Source: Halobiforma lacisalsi AJ5
GTDB lineage: Archaea; Halobacteriota; Halobacteria; Halobacteriales; Natrialbaceae
Assembly: GCF_000226975.2 (NCBI RefSeq)
Contig: NZ_CP019286.1
Coordinates: 124,001-188,000 of the forward strand
Direction: 5' to 3'
Length of the DNA stretch: 64,000 bases
Shown here: piece after piece, positions 18,065 to 28,043 of the stretch
Layout: the number at the start of each line of letters is the position of its first letter
How positions within the stretch are numbered: position 1 is the stretch's first letter
Made by a program: the position numbers and the translations under genes
The notes under the pieces: generated by a model
Database searches by the model: none
Told to the model about the DNA's origin: nothing
The model's input: the letters and a program-made list of their open reading frames with translations, nothing else

Positions 18065-20692
18065 TTAGTCTCTGAGGAGCTGACGGAACGTCTCGTCCCC
18101 AGTGATGTCCGCAAGTTCAGATGCAACGTCCATCATTTCGCCAGTAACCTCCAGTTCACGGCGACCATCCCTCAGTTTGGTTTCGTCATCAGCGTCGTAT
18201 CTGAGGAGCTGTACTTGTCCAAGAGCAGAGAGTTCGTCAGGGTCCTTAGCTTGGAGGTAGGAAAGCCGTTGCTCATCGTGCCATCGTAACAGCGTGAAGC
18301 CGTCTGCGGTGTCGAAAAGCGCCCGTTCCTGGAGGTCATTTGGGCTAATCTGTGTTCCTCTGCACAGGCGGTTCACATCGTTAAGTGTGGGGTTCTTCAT
18401 TGCTAAGAGACTCAGATAGATTTCGTCGGGAGAAACGTCACCGGCGATGATGTCATAGATCTCGGCGACAACATCACTAGCGGACATGACCGTTCCGTCG
18501 CGGTGGACCTTTCCGTGATGGTTTGAATACTCACGGAAACACCGTCCAAGTTCGACGACGTTGATATCGCCTTCGGAGATGGTTTGTCCTTCCCGAATCT
18601 CCTCCCGTGTCCGTTGAGCAGTCCTGTGCATCTGCCGTCGGAGTGCAGACCAACTGATCGGGTCGCGATCCGACGCAGGTCGTGCGACCACGATCACGCT
18701 GAAGCTGAGCCCGTCACCCATTACGAACTCGCTGAGATTGGCCGAAATTGGATACGTCGCAGTTACGTCAAATCCTTCGTCGCACAGTGATTCTAGGAGC
18801 ATCCCCCAGGACTCTTTCCCGCTGTGACGATACGTGAAGGCGAGGATGCCATCGTCTTTTAGCACGTCACCCATCCGCGAGAACGACTGCTTGAGCTCCC
18901 TCTCGAAGGTAGCTCCGTCTTTGTCGATAGCCGGATTCGCGACGATACTCTCTTCGCGAGGCGTCGTTTCGGGGTTGAAGCAGGGATACTCGTCGGCTAG
19001 AAGCAGCCGTTGCCAGACGTAAAAGAAGTCTGAGACCTCTGAATAGACGACATTGTCGTAGTATGGGGGATCAGTGATGATAGCGTCGTACTCCGATTCG
19101 AGCTCGACGTCCCGGACGTCGCCTTGGTGGAGTGTGTACTCGCCTCCGACTGGGTTCTCAAACGAAGCCGTCTCTTTAAGCTCTCCGTCCTCGAGGTAGC
19201 GTTCCGTCGGATGGTGGGCGAACTCGACGGCATTGACGATTTTCTCCCATGTATTCTTGAACGTGCCTCGGCCAGCTCTGGTTCCCCAGACGTTGTTTTC
19301 CGCATACTCAACCTGGGGTTGGTAGGTGTTCTGTCTGAAGATCCCCTCGATTTTCGTTCCGGAGATATTATAGATGGAAAAGTTATTCTGGAACATCAAG
19401 GAATCGCTGAAGGCGAGGAGGAGATACTCCTTGATAGTCTGATCGTCGACGTCATCGATTGCAGAGAGCAGCGTCGAAAGACAGTAGAGCTGGCGATCAT
19501 TGAACATGTCCGACCACGTCTCGTAGCCGTGGCGGAAGACATCGTTTCCATTTATTCGAGATGCTGCTGTGATCGCGCCTTCGGGGATTTCGCCCTGTGG
19601 GACATACGCCTTCAGGTCCTCTGCAGAGTGCCACGCCTCGCTGGTGCGATCGAACTTGGTACGGTCTTCCTCGGTCGCCGCTTTGTAACCCTTGTAGGTA
19701 GACCGCTCTTTGCCTTCATCCTCACATGACCGACAGTAGTATTCGATCGCATAGAGCTCTTCAGTATACGATTGTCCGTCGGCAATCGCGTCAACAATGG
19801 GGTACTGCAAGCCACACGACGAACAACCGTAATTACCGCCTCGCGTCACTGGGCCGTTCGCTGGAACGAACTCGTGTCCGCACTCGGTGCAGATAGACTC
19901 ACTACGATAATCATCGGTCAGGAAGACCGATTCACACTCAGGACAGTAGACGTTGTACTTGTCATCATTCTCGTAGCGACCGTTTGCGACACGGTAATCT
20001 TTGAATAGTGGAATCGTCTCCCCACAGGACGTGCAGTCTAGTTTCCGTACCCAGAACGCATAGACGATGTCTGCAACGTGATCTTCATCGTGAGGGCAGG
20101 CTGTCTTGTAGTGGGACTGGAGTTCGTCAGCGACAGCTGTTCTGACATCCTCGAAGGCCCGTTGAAGCTCGTCAATATCGACCTCATGAGCTTCGAGTTC
20201 CTTCTTGGAGATGAGCCATGCAACCGGATTCAGGTCGACACCGGTGACGTCAGCCCCAAAGCGGATGGCCTCCATGAGACTCGTTCCGCCACCCATGAAC
20301 GGATCGAGGACGGTTTTCCCGTCGACGCGAATGTCTTTCGGATACAGCTCCCAGAGCGCGTCTGGATTAGTGAGACTGACCGCCTCGATGAGATCAGAGA
20401 GATCCTCAGCGGCGATGTCTTCTGAATCTCCGTCGCCGAAATCGGATAGATTCAGATTTTCCTGATCTGCAGTGTGGATTTCAACGGCGCTGGGATCATC
20501 GACTAACGAGTACAGAGAGATCGCCCTGAACACGCTCCCGAGCCGTCTGGCCCACCACTTGTGCATGGTGGACAGCGGCCGATAGTACATCTTGGCGCGT
20601 CCCTCTCGATCAGCGAGATCGTTCACCTGCTCGATAGGGAATCCCCGTTCGATAGGGAGCGTATCCCGCGAGTTCGCATCCGGGTCAGACAT
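18065..20692 (-). CDS. DUF1156 DNA methyltransferase B
   Basis: 875 aa. It has LPIERGFPIEQVNDLA and MHKWWARR (about 50), AdoMet motif DPFMGGGTSL, zinc ribbons in the insert (CTSCGE, CPEC, CTECGHEF, CSSCGLQYP, CRSC) and catalytic DPPYYDN (541-547). All core residues are present. It lies 39 bp after the DUF499 ATPase gene on the same strand; DUF499 and DUF1156 genes are known neighbours in other prokaryotes. Unlike copies A and C, its composition is evenly GC-rich through the insert (36 of 60 bases G or C in 18961-19020), suggesting longer residence or a different donor. Probably N6-adenine or N4-cytosine methylation; target unknown. Confidence 0.93.
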   Translation of the reverse strand: MSDPDANSRDTLPIERGFPIEQVNDLADREGRAKMYYRPLSTMHKWWARRLGSVFRAISLYSLVDDPSAVEIHTADQENLNLSDFGDGDSEDIAAEDLSDLIEAVSLTNPDALWELYPKDIRVDGKTVLDPFMGGGTSLMEAIRFGADVTGVDLNPVAWLISKKELEAHEVDIDELQRAFEDVRTAVADELQSHYKTACPHDEDHVADIVYAFWVRKLDCTSCGETIPLFKDYRVANGRYENDDKYNVYCPECESVFLTDDYRSESICTECGHEFVPANGPVTRGGNYGCSSCGLQYPIVDAIADGQSYTEELYAIEYYCRSCEDEGKERSTYKGYKAATEEDRTKFDRTSEAWHSAEDLKAYVPQGEIPEGAITAASRINGNDVFRHGYETWSDMFNDRQLYCLSTLLSAIDDVDDQTIKEYLLLAFSDSLMFQNNFSIYNISGTKIEGIFRQNTYQPQVEYAENNVWGTRAGRGTFKNTWEKIVNAVEFAHHPTERYLEDGELKETASFENPVGGEYTLHQGDVRDVELESEYDAIITDPPYYDNVVYSEVSDFFYVWQRLLLADEYPCFNPETTPREESIVANPAIDKDGATFERELKQSFSRMGDVLKDDGILAFTYRHSGKESWGMLLESLCDEGFDVTATYPISANLSEFVMGDGLSFSVIVVARPASDRDPISWSALRRQMHRTAQRTREEIREGQTISEGDINVVELGRCFREYSNHHGKVHRDGTVMSASDVVAEIYDIIAGDVSPDEIYLSLLAMKNPTLNDVNRLCRGTQISPNDLQERALFDTADGFTLLRWHDEQRLSYLQAKDPDELSALGQVQLLRYDADDETKLRDGRRELEVTGEMMDVASELADITGDETFRQLLRD

Positions 20693-20731
20693 GATTGATG
20701 GTGGCCCCGCTTTCGTATTTGAAGATTGGCG

Positions 20732-23700
20732 TCATTCGAACTGGATGGTGATGTCGATGCTCGTGGCAGACTCGGGGATGTTCTCCAGAATGTCGGCGAC
20801 GATCTCGTGAGATTGTCCGAGTTCGAGCTGAAGATCCGTGTGTGCCTGCTGGAACTCAGCGACACCTTGGAGTCCGCCTGGTGCTGCGTCTTCGCCCTCA
20901 GTGTTGAACGAGAGCGATCCGTAGGAGACAGAGCCAGACTCGTGTGATTCGTTCCACTCCTGGCGCATCTCAGCTGGACTGTCGCCCTGATATTCGAAGG
21001 TCCAGCCCTCTTCCGGAGGGATACGGAAGCCAGCGCCGGGGAACCAGTCTGCTGGATCCTCCGAACCCGTCGCGCCGACGACGTAGTGCGGGTCCTCTTT
21101 CCCAAGGTTGGAGAGCAGGAAGTGCTTGACTGCAGCTTCGGGTTCCCCTGCCGCGCAGTCACTCTGGATCGACTGCACCTGGAAAGTAGCTTCCTCCTCG
21201 AGGTCGCCGATATAGTTCAGGATGCGCTCACCGATGTCATCGGGAACCATCGGAGCAACGACAACAGAGGTCGGATCACGATCGCCGAGGGTACTGACAT
21301 AGTCACCTCCGGTTTTGAGTTTGTATCCTTCGGAGAGGAGCGTACTTACTGCGCTGCGGAACGCAGACTCGGTGTTGTCCTGCGGGAGATACACTTCCGT
21401 GTCGTTGCGAATGGTCGTCAGCACCTGGCTGGTGTCAGCTTCTCCGGCGGCATCAACCGTCTCCTCGAAGCGATCACGAACCTCGTTCGGGCCGATCGTC
21501 TCAGCGTCCGAGACGTCGCGGAGCGTTGCGTCCCAGCGCACCTTGTCAAGGATTTCATTCCCACTGACGAGGACGTAGTGGTCCTCGTTTGTCAGCCGCC
21601 CAGCAGCCATCATGACGGCGTCTTTCGGGTCCTGATCGTGGATCCATACATCAGTACGCTTGCGAAGGTCGAGTTCGAACTGCTCTAGGTCGACCTCCTT
21701 CTTTCCCGCACCGAATCGACCACGGAGTTCGGATTCGACTTCTTCGGTCGACCACTTCTCGACGTCGTTCTCCAGAACGAGCACCGTGTCCTGAGTCAGA
21801 CCACGGAGTTCGTCCTTGAAGCCGCTGCCGTCGTGGGCCAGAATCGGTTTATCCTCTAGCCCGTCTTCGACGGCGTTGACAACCGCTTGGACGCTCCCCG
21901 GGATGGGATACGTTGGGTCCATTAGGAACTGCTCGTAGATGTCGTCGATGGTCGTCTCGGAACGGCTATCGAGGCGATCGCGGACGATATCCCAGACGTG
22001 GCGCTGGAGGTCGAAGGGGTCCGCTTCCGCCGCTGCAGCGATGTTACTGGCGTTGAGGACGGGCTCGGTAGCGACGAAGTTCTCCAGCGACATCTCGGCC
22101 GCGTAGTCGAACTCATTGAGAAGGTCGTCACCGTCGATGATTTCTCCGTAGGCGCTCTCCAGGCGCTCTAGGAGGTCGTCCTCGTACTCGTCGTGAAGCT
22201 TTGCAATCTCCTCGCGGATCTCATCGGCCAAGTTTTCGTCCTGCTTTCGGATCTCCGCACCGATGACCTCCTTGGCTTTCCCAAGGAACTTCTCCTGCTG
22301 CGAGGTGGGCGAGATCGTCTTGCCGTTTTTCGGCTGGACGAATACGAGCGTGTTCCGCCACTGCCGACCAGCAGGCTGATTCTTGATGATCTCACCGACG
22401 CTATCCTCATCCCAAGGACCGTTTTTCACGACGGTTTTTATGTTCTGACTGTCGGGAACGTTCTCGAGTTCGCCGTCGACGTTGAACCCGACCGCGTGTG
22501 CGCCCGAGCCAAACAGCGTTTCGACCTTGTCGCCGACGAGTTCGATCGCGTCTTCGTCGTCAACGTCACGGGCGGCGTTTTTCACAAGCGAGCGCGGGTT
22601 CTCATCCTCGCGGATGACGTAGCGGTCGTCGGAGCGCCAGAGGTGGTAGACCTCGCCTTGGAGGCGCTCGAGGTCGACGATGATGTCGTTGATGCGGTCG
22701 CCAGCGTGATAGGTTCCGATGACGATGTCGGAAGTGGTCGCGCCTTCCGCGAGTCCCGGCGTGAGCGAGTAGATGAGAACGGTACTGAGGATAGGCCGGC
22801 CGTAGGAGATGTCCGCGTCCGCGAGGCGCTCTCGGATGTCGTCGTAACACCGATCCGGCCGGGAATGTTCGACGTTGATCCGGGTGAGTTCGTCATTGTA
22901 CTCGACGGCGTCGACTGCGCCGTGCGTGATGAGGTCAGTGTCCTGGTACTGGTCAACGAGTACCTTCGCGAAGAGATAGAGCATCCCCCGGGTTGCCCCT
23001 GACTCGGTTTCCGCGAAGTAGCGGGTTTTCAGCGAGTCGATGAGGATCGGGTGGAACGGGTAGGTATCGTACATTTCCTCGCGGAGGCCGTCCGGAAGAT
23101 CGACGTAGTCCGTATCCGCGTAGGCTTCGATGTACTGGTCGACGAGCGTGCGCATCGCCGACCGGTCGTTGATAGAGTCAACGAGTCGGTGACGGAGGAC
23201 CTCCCGGATGTCGACCTGATTGGACATGTTGACCTCGACGCGCTGCTGGCGCGACAGGATATCATGGACGTCCGACCCCTCGCGAAGGACGGAAACGAAC
23301 GAATAGAGTTCAGTATCGGGGCTCGTGGACGTTTCGAGTAGAGCCTGGAGAAAGCCCTTGTTTGCACCCTTGCGCTGGCCTTTGAGCGCCTGGAAAAAGT
23401 CCTCGAGCTCATCCATGAAGAACGCAACCGTACGGTCACCCACCGCGTCCTTGATGACGTCTATCGTAGGGTAGCCTCCCTCGTCGTCGTATTCGCTTTC
23501 ATCTGGTTCGTAGTCAAGTGCGTCGAACAGCGGCTCCCAGAGGTACTGGTATTGTTTTTTCTGGAGCGAGACGACGATCGGAACAGCGTCGTCAGGAAGC
23601 GCATCACCGAGGCCCTCGATTCGGCCATCGGCCCAATCGCTGACGACATCGGGGGATTGGAAACAGTGGTACATCGCCACCATCTGGTGAGATTTACCGG

Positions 23701-23965
23701 TCCCGTACGGACCGTACATCTCGTGTATGCGCGTGTTGTCCTCTCCCTCAAGGGTGTCACGGAGGCGCTTCATCGAGTCCTCCAACCCACCAGTCAGAAG
23801 CGTGCGATCAAAAAATCTCTCCGCATCAGATTCCAGCGTGTCGGCATCACTGTCGACATCGTAGAGGCGAATCTGACCTTTGATCAGGCTGCCGCCCTCA
23901 GTAAGTTCTGGGCTGAGCGTCAGCACGTCATCGATTTTTGTGTTGAGAGTTCCTTCTGCGCTCAT
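20732..23965 (-). CDS. DUF499-type large P-loop ATPase
   Basis: About 1077 aa from the ATG at 23965 (MSAEGTLNTK); an in-frame ATG at 23980 is also possible. Walker A is GPYGTGKS (about 85-92) and Walker B TVAFFMDELEDF (about 179-190). The pattern YPFHPILIDSL around 310 and the long helical middle match DUF499 proteins (COG1483), ATPases found beside DUF1156 methyltransferases and helicases in defence islands. The C-terminal about 150 residues are beta-rich. It is first in a three-gene operon with methyltransferase B and the 131-aa protein. A TATA-like TTTCATAAG lies about 30 nt upstream of the chosen ATG, fitting leaderless expression. It probably powers loading or movement of the methyltransferase/restriction complex on DNA; inferred. 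Confidence 0.88.
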   Translation of the reverse strand: MSAEGTLNTKIDDVLTLSPELTEGGSLIKGQIRLYDVDSDADTLESDAERFFDRTLLTGGLEDSMKRLRDTLEGEDNTRIHEMYGPYGTGKSHQMVAMYHCFQSPDVVSDWADGRIEGLGDALPDDAVPIVVSLQKKQYQYLWEPLFDALDYEPDESEYDDEGGYPTIDVIKDAVGDRTVAFFMDELEDFFQALKGQRKGANKGFLQALLETSTSPDTELYSFVSVLREGSDVHDILSRQQRVEVNMSNQVDIREVLRHRLVDSINDRSAMRTLVDQYIEAYADTDYVDLPDGLREEMYDTYPFHPILIDSLKTRYFAETESGATRGMLYLFAKVLVDQYQDTDLITHGAVDAVEYNDELTRINVEHSRPDRCYDDIRERLADADISYGRPILSTVLIYSLTPGLAEGATTSDIVIGTYHAGDRINDIIVDLERLQGEVYHLWRSDDRYVIREDENPRSLVKNAARDVDDEDAIELVGDKVETLFGSGAHAVGFNVDGELENVPDSQNIKTVVKNGPWDEDSVGEIIKNQPAGRQWRNTLVFVQPKNGKTISPTSQQEKFLGKAKEVIGAEIRKQDENLADEIREEIAKLHDEYEDDLLERLESAYGEIIDGDDLLNEFDYAAEMSLENFVATEPVLNASNIAAAAEADPFDLQRHVWDIVRDRLDSRSETTIDDIYEQFLMDPTYPIPGSVQAVVNAVEDGLEDKPILAHDGSGFKDELRGLTQDTVLVLENDVEKWSTEEVESELRGRFGAGKKEVDLEQFELDLRKRTDVWIHDQDPKDAVMMAAGRLTNEDHYVLVSGNEILDKVRWDATLRDVSDAETIGPNEVRDRFEETVDAAGEADTSQVLTTIRNDTEVYLPQDNTESAFRSAVSTLLSEGYKLKTGGDYVSTLGDRDPTSVVVAPMVPDDIGERILNYIGDLEEEATFQVQSIQSDCAAGEPEAAVKHFLLSNLGKEDPHYVVGATGSEDPADWFPGAGFRIPPEEGWTFEYQGDSPAEMRQEWNESHESGSVSYGSLSFNTEGEDAAPGGLQGVAEFQQAHTDLQLELGQSHEIVADILENIPESATSIDITIQFE

Positions 23966-24290
23966 ATCTGTCTGACACAATGGCCGACCATCTTATGAAA
24001 GTATGTATCTTTACCGCTGTCAACTTCAGCTATCCAGCTGTTACCGATTTCAGATTAGCCTAAAAGAATATATTCAACATTATAATGTCTATTAGACCAT
24101 TCTCAGGGCAGTTATCGTGGAGAACACCATACGATCGACACAGAAGAAAGGAACTCTACCAAGTTGAGGCCTATTGTGTGTCTATTCAGGGTCCACCGTA
24201 GACAGCTGTCAATTAGTTTTCCAAATCTCTACTGAGTAGACTCTAAACTGGTTAGTAAAAACTATTACTTAGTAGTGTATTGGTAGAGGT
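23966..24290. promoter_or_regulatory. AT-rich divergent promoter region between the DUF499 operon and the 197-aa gene
   Basis: 325 bp without a gene. Near 23990-24005 is a TATA-like element for the DUF499 operon on the minus strand. On the plus side AAAACTATTACTTAGTAG (24257-24274) precedes the ATG at 24291 by about 20-30 nt. An imperfect inverted pair, CTACTGAGTAGACTC and TTACTTAGTAG, lies at 24229-24274 and could be an operator. Nothing else was seen. Confidence 0.5.
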
Positions 24291-24884
24291 ATGACGACAG
24301 AGAAACGATCCGTCGTGTTCACCAGCGAGGGGATTACCGTCAAGGAAGAGCGCAAAGCACCGCTTTCGAACGATACGAAGTACGTCACTATCGACGAGCT
24401 CGAGTGGGACGATTTCCCGATCGAGAACCTCACGATGGAGGTTACGAATATTTGGCCGCAATTGAGTGACGAAGACGATACCGCGCTAGAAGCCCTGGAG
24501 TTCGAAGTAGAACGTCTGGAGCGATCCGATGCCCAAACCGAAGCGTCGACGTCGGACGACTTCTGGGAGCAGGTGTACGAACAGACGGGAATCACATACG
24601 AGGACGGAGAGATCACACTCAGTGGGAATAAGAACGCCAAGGATAACCTGGTCGCGTTTGTCGACTTCCTGCTCGTCAACGGATACCTCACGGAAGGCGA
24701 TCTCCCGATCAAAAGCGGCTGGAAGCGGTACCTGATCAATACGGAACCGCTTCATCAGAAGGGAGGATCGATGGCAGAGGACGTCGAGGTCACTGATGGG
24801 GTCTATCTCGAGACGAAGTATAGTCGAAAAGACATCTGCAAGAAGATCAAGGAACTCGCAGAGCGGGTCGGTGAACTGGAATAA
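24291..24884 (+). CDS. Unrecognised acidic protein in the methyltransferase locus
   Basis: 197 aa. The first about 65 residues look like a beta sheet (KRSVVFTSEGITVKEE...NDTKYVTIDELEWDDFPIENLTMEVTNIWPQL). The C-terminal half reads FWEQVYEQTGITYEDGEITLSGNKNAKDNLVAFVDFLLVNGYLTEGDLPIKSGWKRYLI, likely an alpha-helical DNA- or protein-binding unit. Proteins of this size often accompany DUF499/DUF1156 genes (for example DUF3780), but I cannot confirm that family here. The next gene starts 2 bp after its stop, so the two form an operon facing methyltransferase C. Confidence 0.7.
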   Translation: MTTEKRSVVFTSEGITVKEERKAPLSNDTKYVTIDELEWDDFPIENLTMEVTNIWPQLSDEDDTALEALEFEVERLERSDAQTEASTSDDFWEQVYEQTGITYEDGEITLSGNKNAKDNLVAFVDFLLVNGYLTEGDLPIKSGWKRYLINTEPLHQKGGSMAEDVEVTDGVYLETKYSRKDICKKIKELAERVGELE

Positions 24885-24886
24885 CG

Positions 24887-25261
24887 ATGTCATCGCAAAT
24901 CGAGCACCAAGATGAACAGCAACGAATCGCAGAACTCGAGCAACGAGTAGCTACACTTGAACGCCTCCACGACGACCAGATACTCGAGTGGGCACGGCGG
25001 AAACAGCAGGGCCACGAGGAAGCCAAACGTCGCGATGCCCGCGAAAAGCTTGAGACTGGCGAGGTACGGACGATCGTCATTCAGAGTCCGCCTGGCGAGG
25101 AAGGGCCGGACGCGTTCGCGAAAATAGAGGGAGTCGCCACATTCGTCGACCCGGCGGGGCAGGATCTGCCGAGTGGTGCTACCGTCCAGGCAAAGCTGAC
25201 TGACGTTCGAGAAAGTTCCGCAAACGCGATCGCCCTCGAGGTCCTCGACGACCAGCCCTAG
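24887..25261 (+). CDS. Coiled-coil plus TRAM/OB-like small protein
   Basis: 124 aa. Residues about 5-50 form a basic/acidic coiled coil (RIAELEQRVATLERLHDDQILEW). Residues about 60-122 (GPDAFAKIEGVATFVDP then LPSGATVQAKLTDVRESSANAIALEVL) fit a TRAM-type beta-barrel, which binds RNA or DNA. It follows the 197-aa gene by 2 bp and its last 4 bp overlap the end of methyltransferase C on the other strand. It may be an accessory nucleic-acid-binding subunit; the family call is by eye. Confidence 0.65.
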   Translation: MSSQIEHQDEQQRIAELEQRVATLERLHDDQILEWARRKQQGHEEAKRRDAREKLETGEVRTIVIQSPPGEEGPDAFAKIEGVATFVDPAGQDLPSGATVQAKLTDVRESSANAIALEVLDDQP

Positions 25262-27918
25262 TCCTCAGTGAACTCGAGCAGAGACGTATCGACACCGAGC
25301 ATCTTCAGGTATGTGTCGTCACCCGTAGCCTCGGCAAGTCCCTCACAGACGTCTTGGAGTTCGTCAGTATCCCACTGCTCGAGATATTCACTCGTCGACT
25401 TGTCCTGTTCGAAGCGGTACCGGAGGAAGTGTGCTTTATCGAGAGCAGTGAGATCACCATTGTCCTCCTGGACCTTGCTCTGGACGTAGGCCTGGCGTTT
25501 TTTGTCAGCCCAATCACAGAGATTGAAGTCACCACCGTCCACATCGAATAGCACCATCTCTCTCATGGATTTTTCAGCGGCGTCAGAGCGTTTGAGGTGC
25601 TTATTCAGACTATCATATGTAGGCTGTCGTTCCTCAAGAAGATCCAGATACACATCCTGCTCACCACGTTCCCCCTTCTGTATGATTCCGTAAATTTCAT
25701 CGACGACTTCTTTCGCCGTCATACCTTCTCTAGCTCCTCTGATTTGATTATGATGCTTAGAATATTCTTGGAAGCACTTCCCCATCTCGATCACACCGAT
25801 ATCCCCTCCGGTAAGATCCCTATTTTTCTCAAGTGTTTCACGTGTTTCTTGAGCCGTTCTTACGATTTGACGACGCAAAGAATTCCAAGAAATCGGAGTA
25901 GTAGAATCAATAGGACGAGCTACAATTACGATATCAAAAGCTACAGCTTCGTCTTTATTGAACTTGTTCAGATCAGAATTTATTGGGTAAGTGGCTGTCA
26001 CTTCAAAGCCGTTCTCACAAAGCGATTTCAGAAGTTCACCCCAAGACTCTTCGTCACTGTGATGATATGTGAACGCGAGAACACCGTTTTCCTTGAGGGC
26101 CTTATTTATGACATTCAGTGCTTCTCCCATCTCGTGTTCAAAATCATCAGCGGTCTTATCAAGATGTGGATTAGTTACGATAGATTCGGTTCTCGGAGTC
26201 TGATCCCGATCAAATCCGGGATAAACATCTTCCAGAAGGATCTTTTGCCAGACATAAAAATAATCAGCAACCTCCGAGTAGATTATATTATCATAGTACG
26301 GAGGATCAGTGATAACAGCATCAAATTCAGATTCAGCAGTAATATTACGCATATCATCCTGATATATTTGGGCGTTCAAACCTATCGGTTGAGAGAATTC
26401 TTCTGTTTCGAGAGTTTCTCCATCTTCCCTATATCGTTCAGTGGGGGAACCAGCATATTCGACACCGTTCTTTACCATATCCCACATTGCGGTGAACGTT
26501 CCTGTCCCGAATTTAGTACCCCAAACATTATTCTCCACGGGAAGTTGGGGGGAGACAAACGAGTTTTTATTAAATAGATTAGAAATGAGATTTTTGCCAG
26601 GATTATACGAAGTCATTATGGTATTATAGTTTAGTGCTTCAGATAGAGCTAGTAGTAAATATTCTCTAGCAGGATTTTCTATATCATCAATAGACTTCAT
26701 CAGCTTTGAGAGGCAAAGCAGCTGCCTCTCATTAAACATATCTGTCCAGTCTTCCAGACCATGTTGAAAGACATCATTTCCACTTACCGAAGAGGCCGCT
26801 GTAATCGCTCCCTCAGGGATCGGTTCATGTGGAACAAATTCATGTAGATCAGTACGAGTTTGCCATTCGCGTTTAGCATCTTCGAACAGATTCTTATCAC
26901 GCCCATCAGCCCCTTTGTAGCTTTTGTACTCGCTCTTCGAATGGCCCTGTGTATCACACTCAGAACAATAATACTCCACAGCATAGAGACGTTGGTTGGG
27001 TTTCCCCTGAGAGGCTATAGCATCGGTTATAGATTCCTTTTGGCCACATTTGGGACAGGTGTAGTAACCCCCCCGAGTAACATGACCGTTTTTCGGGACG
27101 AATTGGTTGTTACAGTGATCGCATTCACTTTTATCCTGCCAATCATCCACTAGCGTAACTCCTTCACAATCAGGACAGGATACATAATATTTGTCTTTAT
27201 TTTCGCCATACCGACCTTTGGCTACGCGATAATCTTTGAACAACGGGACTGTGTGACCACATGAAACACAATCTAGTTCTTTATACCAGAAGTTGTATAT
27301 CACATCAGCATCGTGGTCGCCGTGAGGACAAGATGTTCGATAGTATTTTTGAATTTCGTTGGCAACCTCCTCTTTTATTTCTTCAAATGCTTCTTCAAGC
27401 TGGTCTACATTAGTCTGTCCGGCTTCAAGTTGCATTTTCGTGACAAACCATGCGACAGGATTCAGGTCTATACCGACAGATTCCACGCCGAATCGAGATG
27501 CTTCAACCAGAGAGGTTCCTCCTCCCATAAAGGGGTCGAGAATTTTCTGATTCTTAATCCGGACATCTTTAGTGTAAAAATCCCAGAGCGATTCGGGATC
27601 ATCCATAGATATCTGCGATATTGCCTCAATGAGGTCATCCTTGCCGAGACCATTGTTACCGAGCGTTTGATTTTCACCTGGATCATACACATCTATCCCC
27701 TCAGAGGAAGTCCGGTCGTTGAGGAGCGTGTAGAGTGTAATAGCACGAAAAAGGCATCCTGGGCGACGTGCCCACCATTTATGCATCGTGTATATAGGCC
27801 GGTAATGCTGCTTGGCCAGCCCCTCTTTCTCAGCGATTTCGTTCACCCGCTCAATCGGGAAGCCACGTTCGATAGGGAGTTCAGAACGACCTTCCTCTCG
27901 TGGTTGCTGCTCAGACAT
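25258..27918 (-). CDS. DUF1156 DNA methyltransferase C
   Basis: About 886 aa from the ATG at 27918 (MSEQQPREEG); upstream in-frame ATGs at 27933 and 27948 are alternatives. It has LPIERGFPIERVNEIA, MHKWWARR, AdoMet motif DPFMGGGTSL, zinc ribbons (CVSCGH, CPDC, CDHC, CPKCGQ, CSEC) and catalytic DPPYYDN (about 538-544). It looks closer to copy A than to B by eye (for example the shared ending TYLKMLGVDTSL). Much of 25.6-27.4 kb is AT-rich and uses ATA and AGA codons (19 of 60 bases G or C in 26581-26640), unlike the surroundings, pointing to recent transfer. It follows the DUF3883 GHKL gene on the same strand; before the ISH8-type insertion the two were about 65-95 bp apart. Confidence 0.93.
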   Translation of the reverse strand: MSEQQPREEGRSELPIERGFPIERVNEIAEKEGLAKQHYRPIYTMHKWWARRPGCLFRAITLYTLLNDRTSSEGIDVYDPGENQTLGNNGLGKDDLIEAISQISMDDPESLWDFYTKDVRIKNQKILDPFMGGGTSLVEASRFGVESVGIDLNPVAWFVTKMQLEAGQTNVDQLEEAFEEIKEEVANEIQKYYRTSCPHGDHDADVIYNFWYKELDCVSCGHTVPLFKDYRVAKGRYGENKDKYYVSCPDCEGVTLVDDWQDKSECDHCNNQFVPKNGHVTRGGYYTCPKCGQKESITDAIASQGKPNQRLYAVEYYCSECDTQGHSKSEYKSYKGADGRDKNLFEDAKREWQTRTDLHEFVPHEPIPEGAITAASSVSGNDVFQHGLEDWTDMFNERQLLCLSKLMKSIDDIENPAREYLLLALSEALNYNTIMTSYNPGKNLISNLFNKNSFVSPQLPVENNVWGTKFGTGTFTAMWDMVKNGVEYAGSPTERYREDGETLETEEFSQPIGLNAQIYQDDMRNITAESEFDAVITDPPYYDNIIYSEVADYFYVWQKILLEDVYPGFDRDQTPRTESIVTNPHLDKTADDFEHEMGEALNVINKALKENGVLAFTYHHSDEESWGELLKSLCENGFEVTATYPINSDLNKFNKDEAVAFDIVIVARPIDSTTPISWNSLRRQIVRTAQETRETLEKNRDLTGGDIGVIEMGKCFQEYSKHHNQIRGAREGMTAKEVVDEIYGIIQKGERGEQDVYLDLLEERQPTYDSLNKHLKRSDAAEKSMREMVLFDVDGGDFNLCDWADKKRQAYVQSKVQEDNGDLTALDKAHFLRYRFEQDKSTSEYLEQWDTDELQDVCEGLAEATGDDTYLKMLGVDTSLLEFTED

Positions 27919-28043
27919 TTGATATCCTTCCATTTTCACGAGAGACATATAAATCTGGTACTACGCTTGCCTGTCACAGACGAAGTTGGAATTCGACAGT
28001 GGTGGTATTGCTGTCAGTAAGAGGTCCTCGTCTCCATTGTAAT

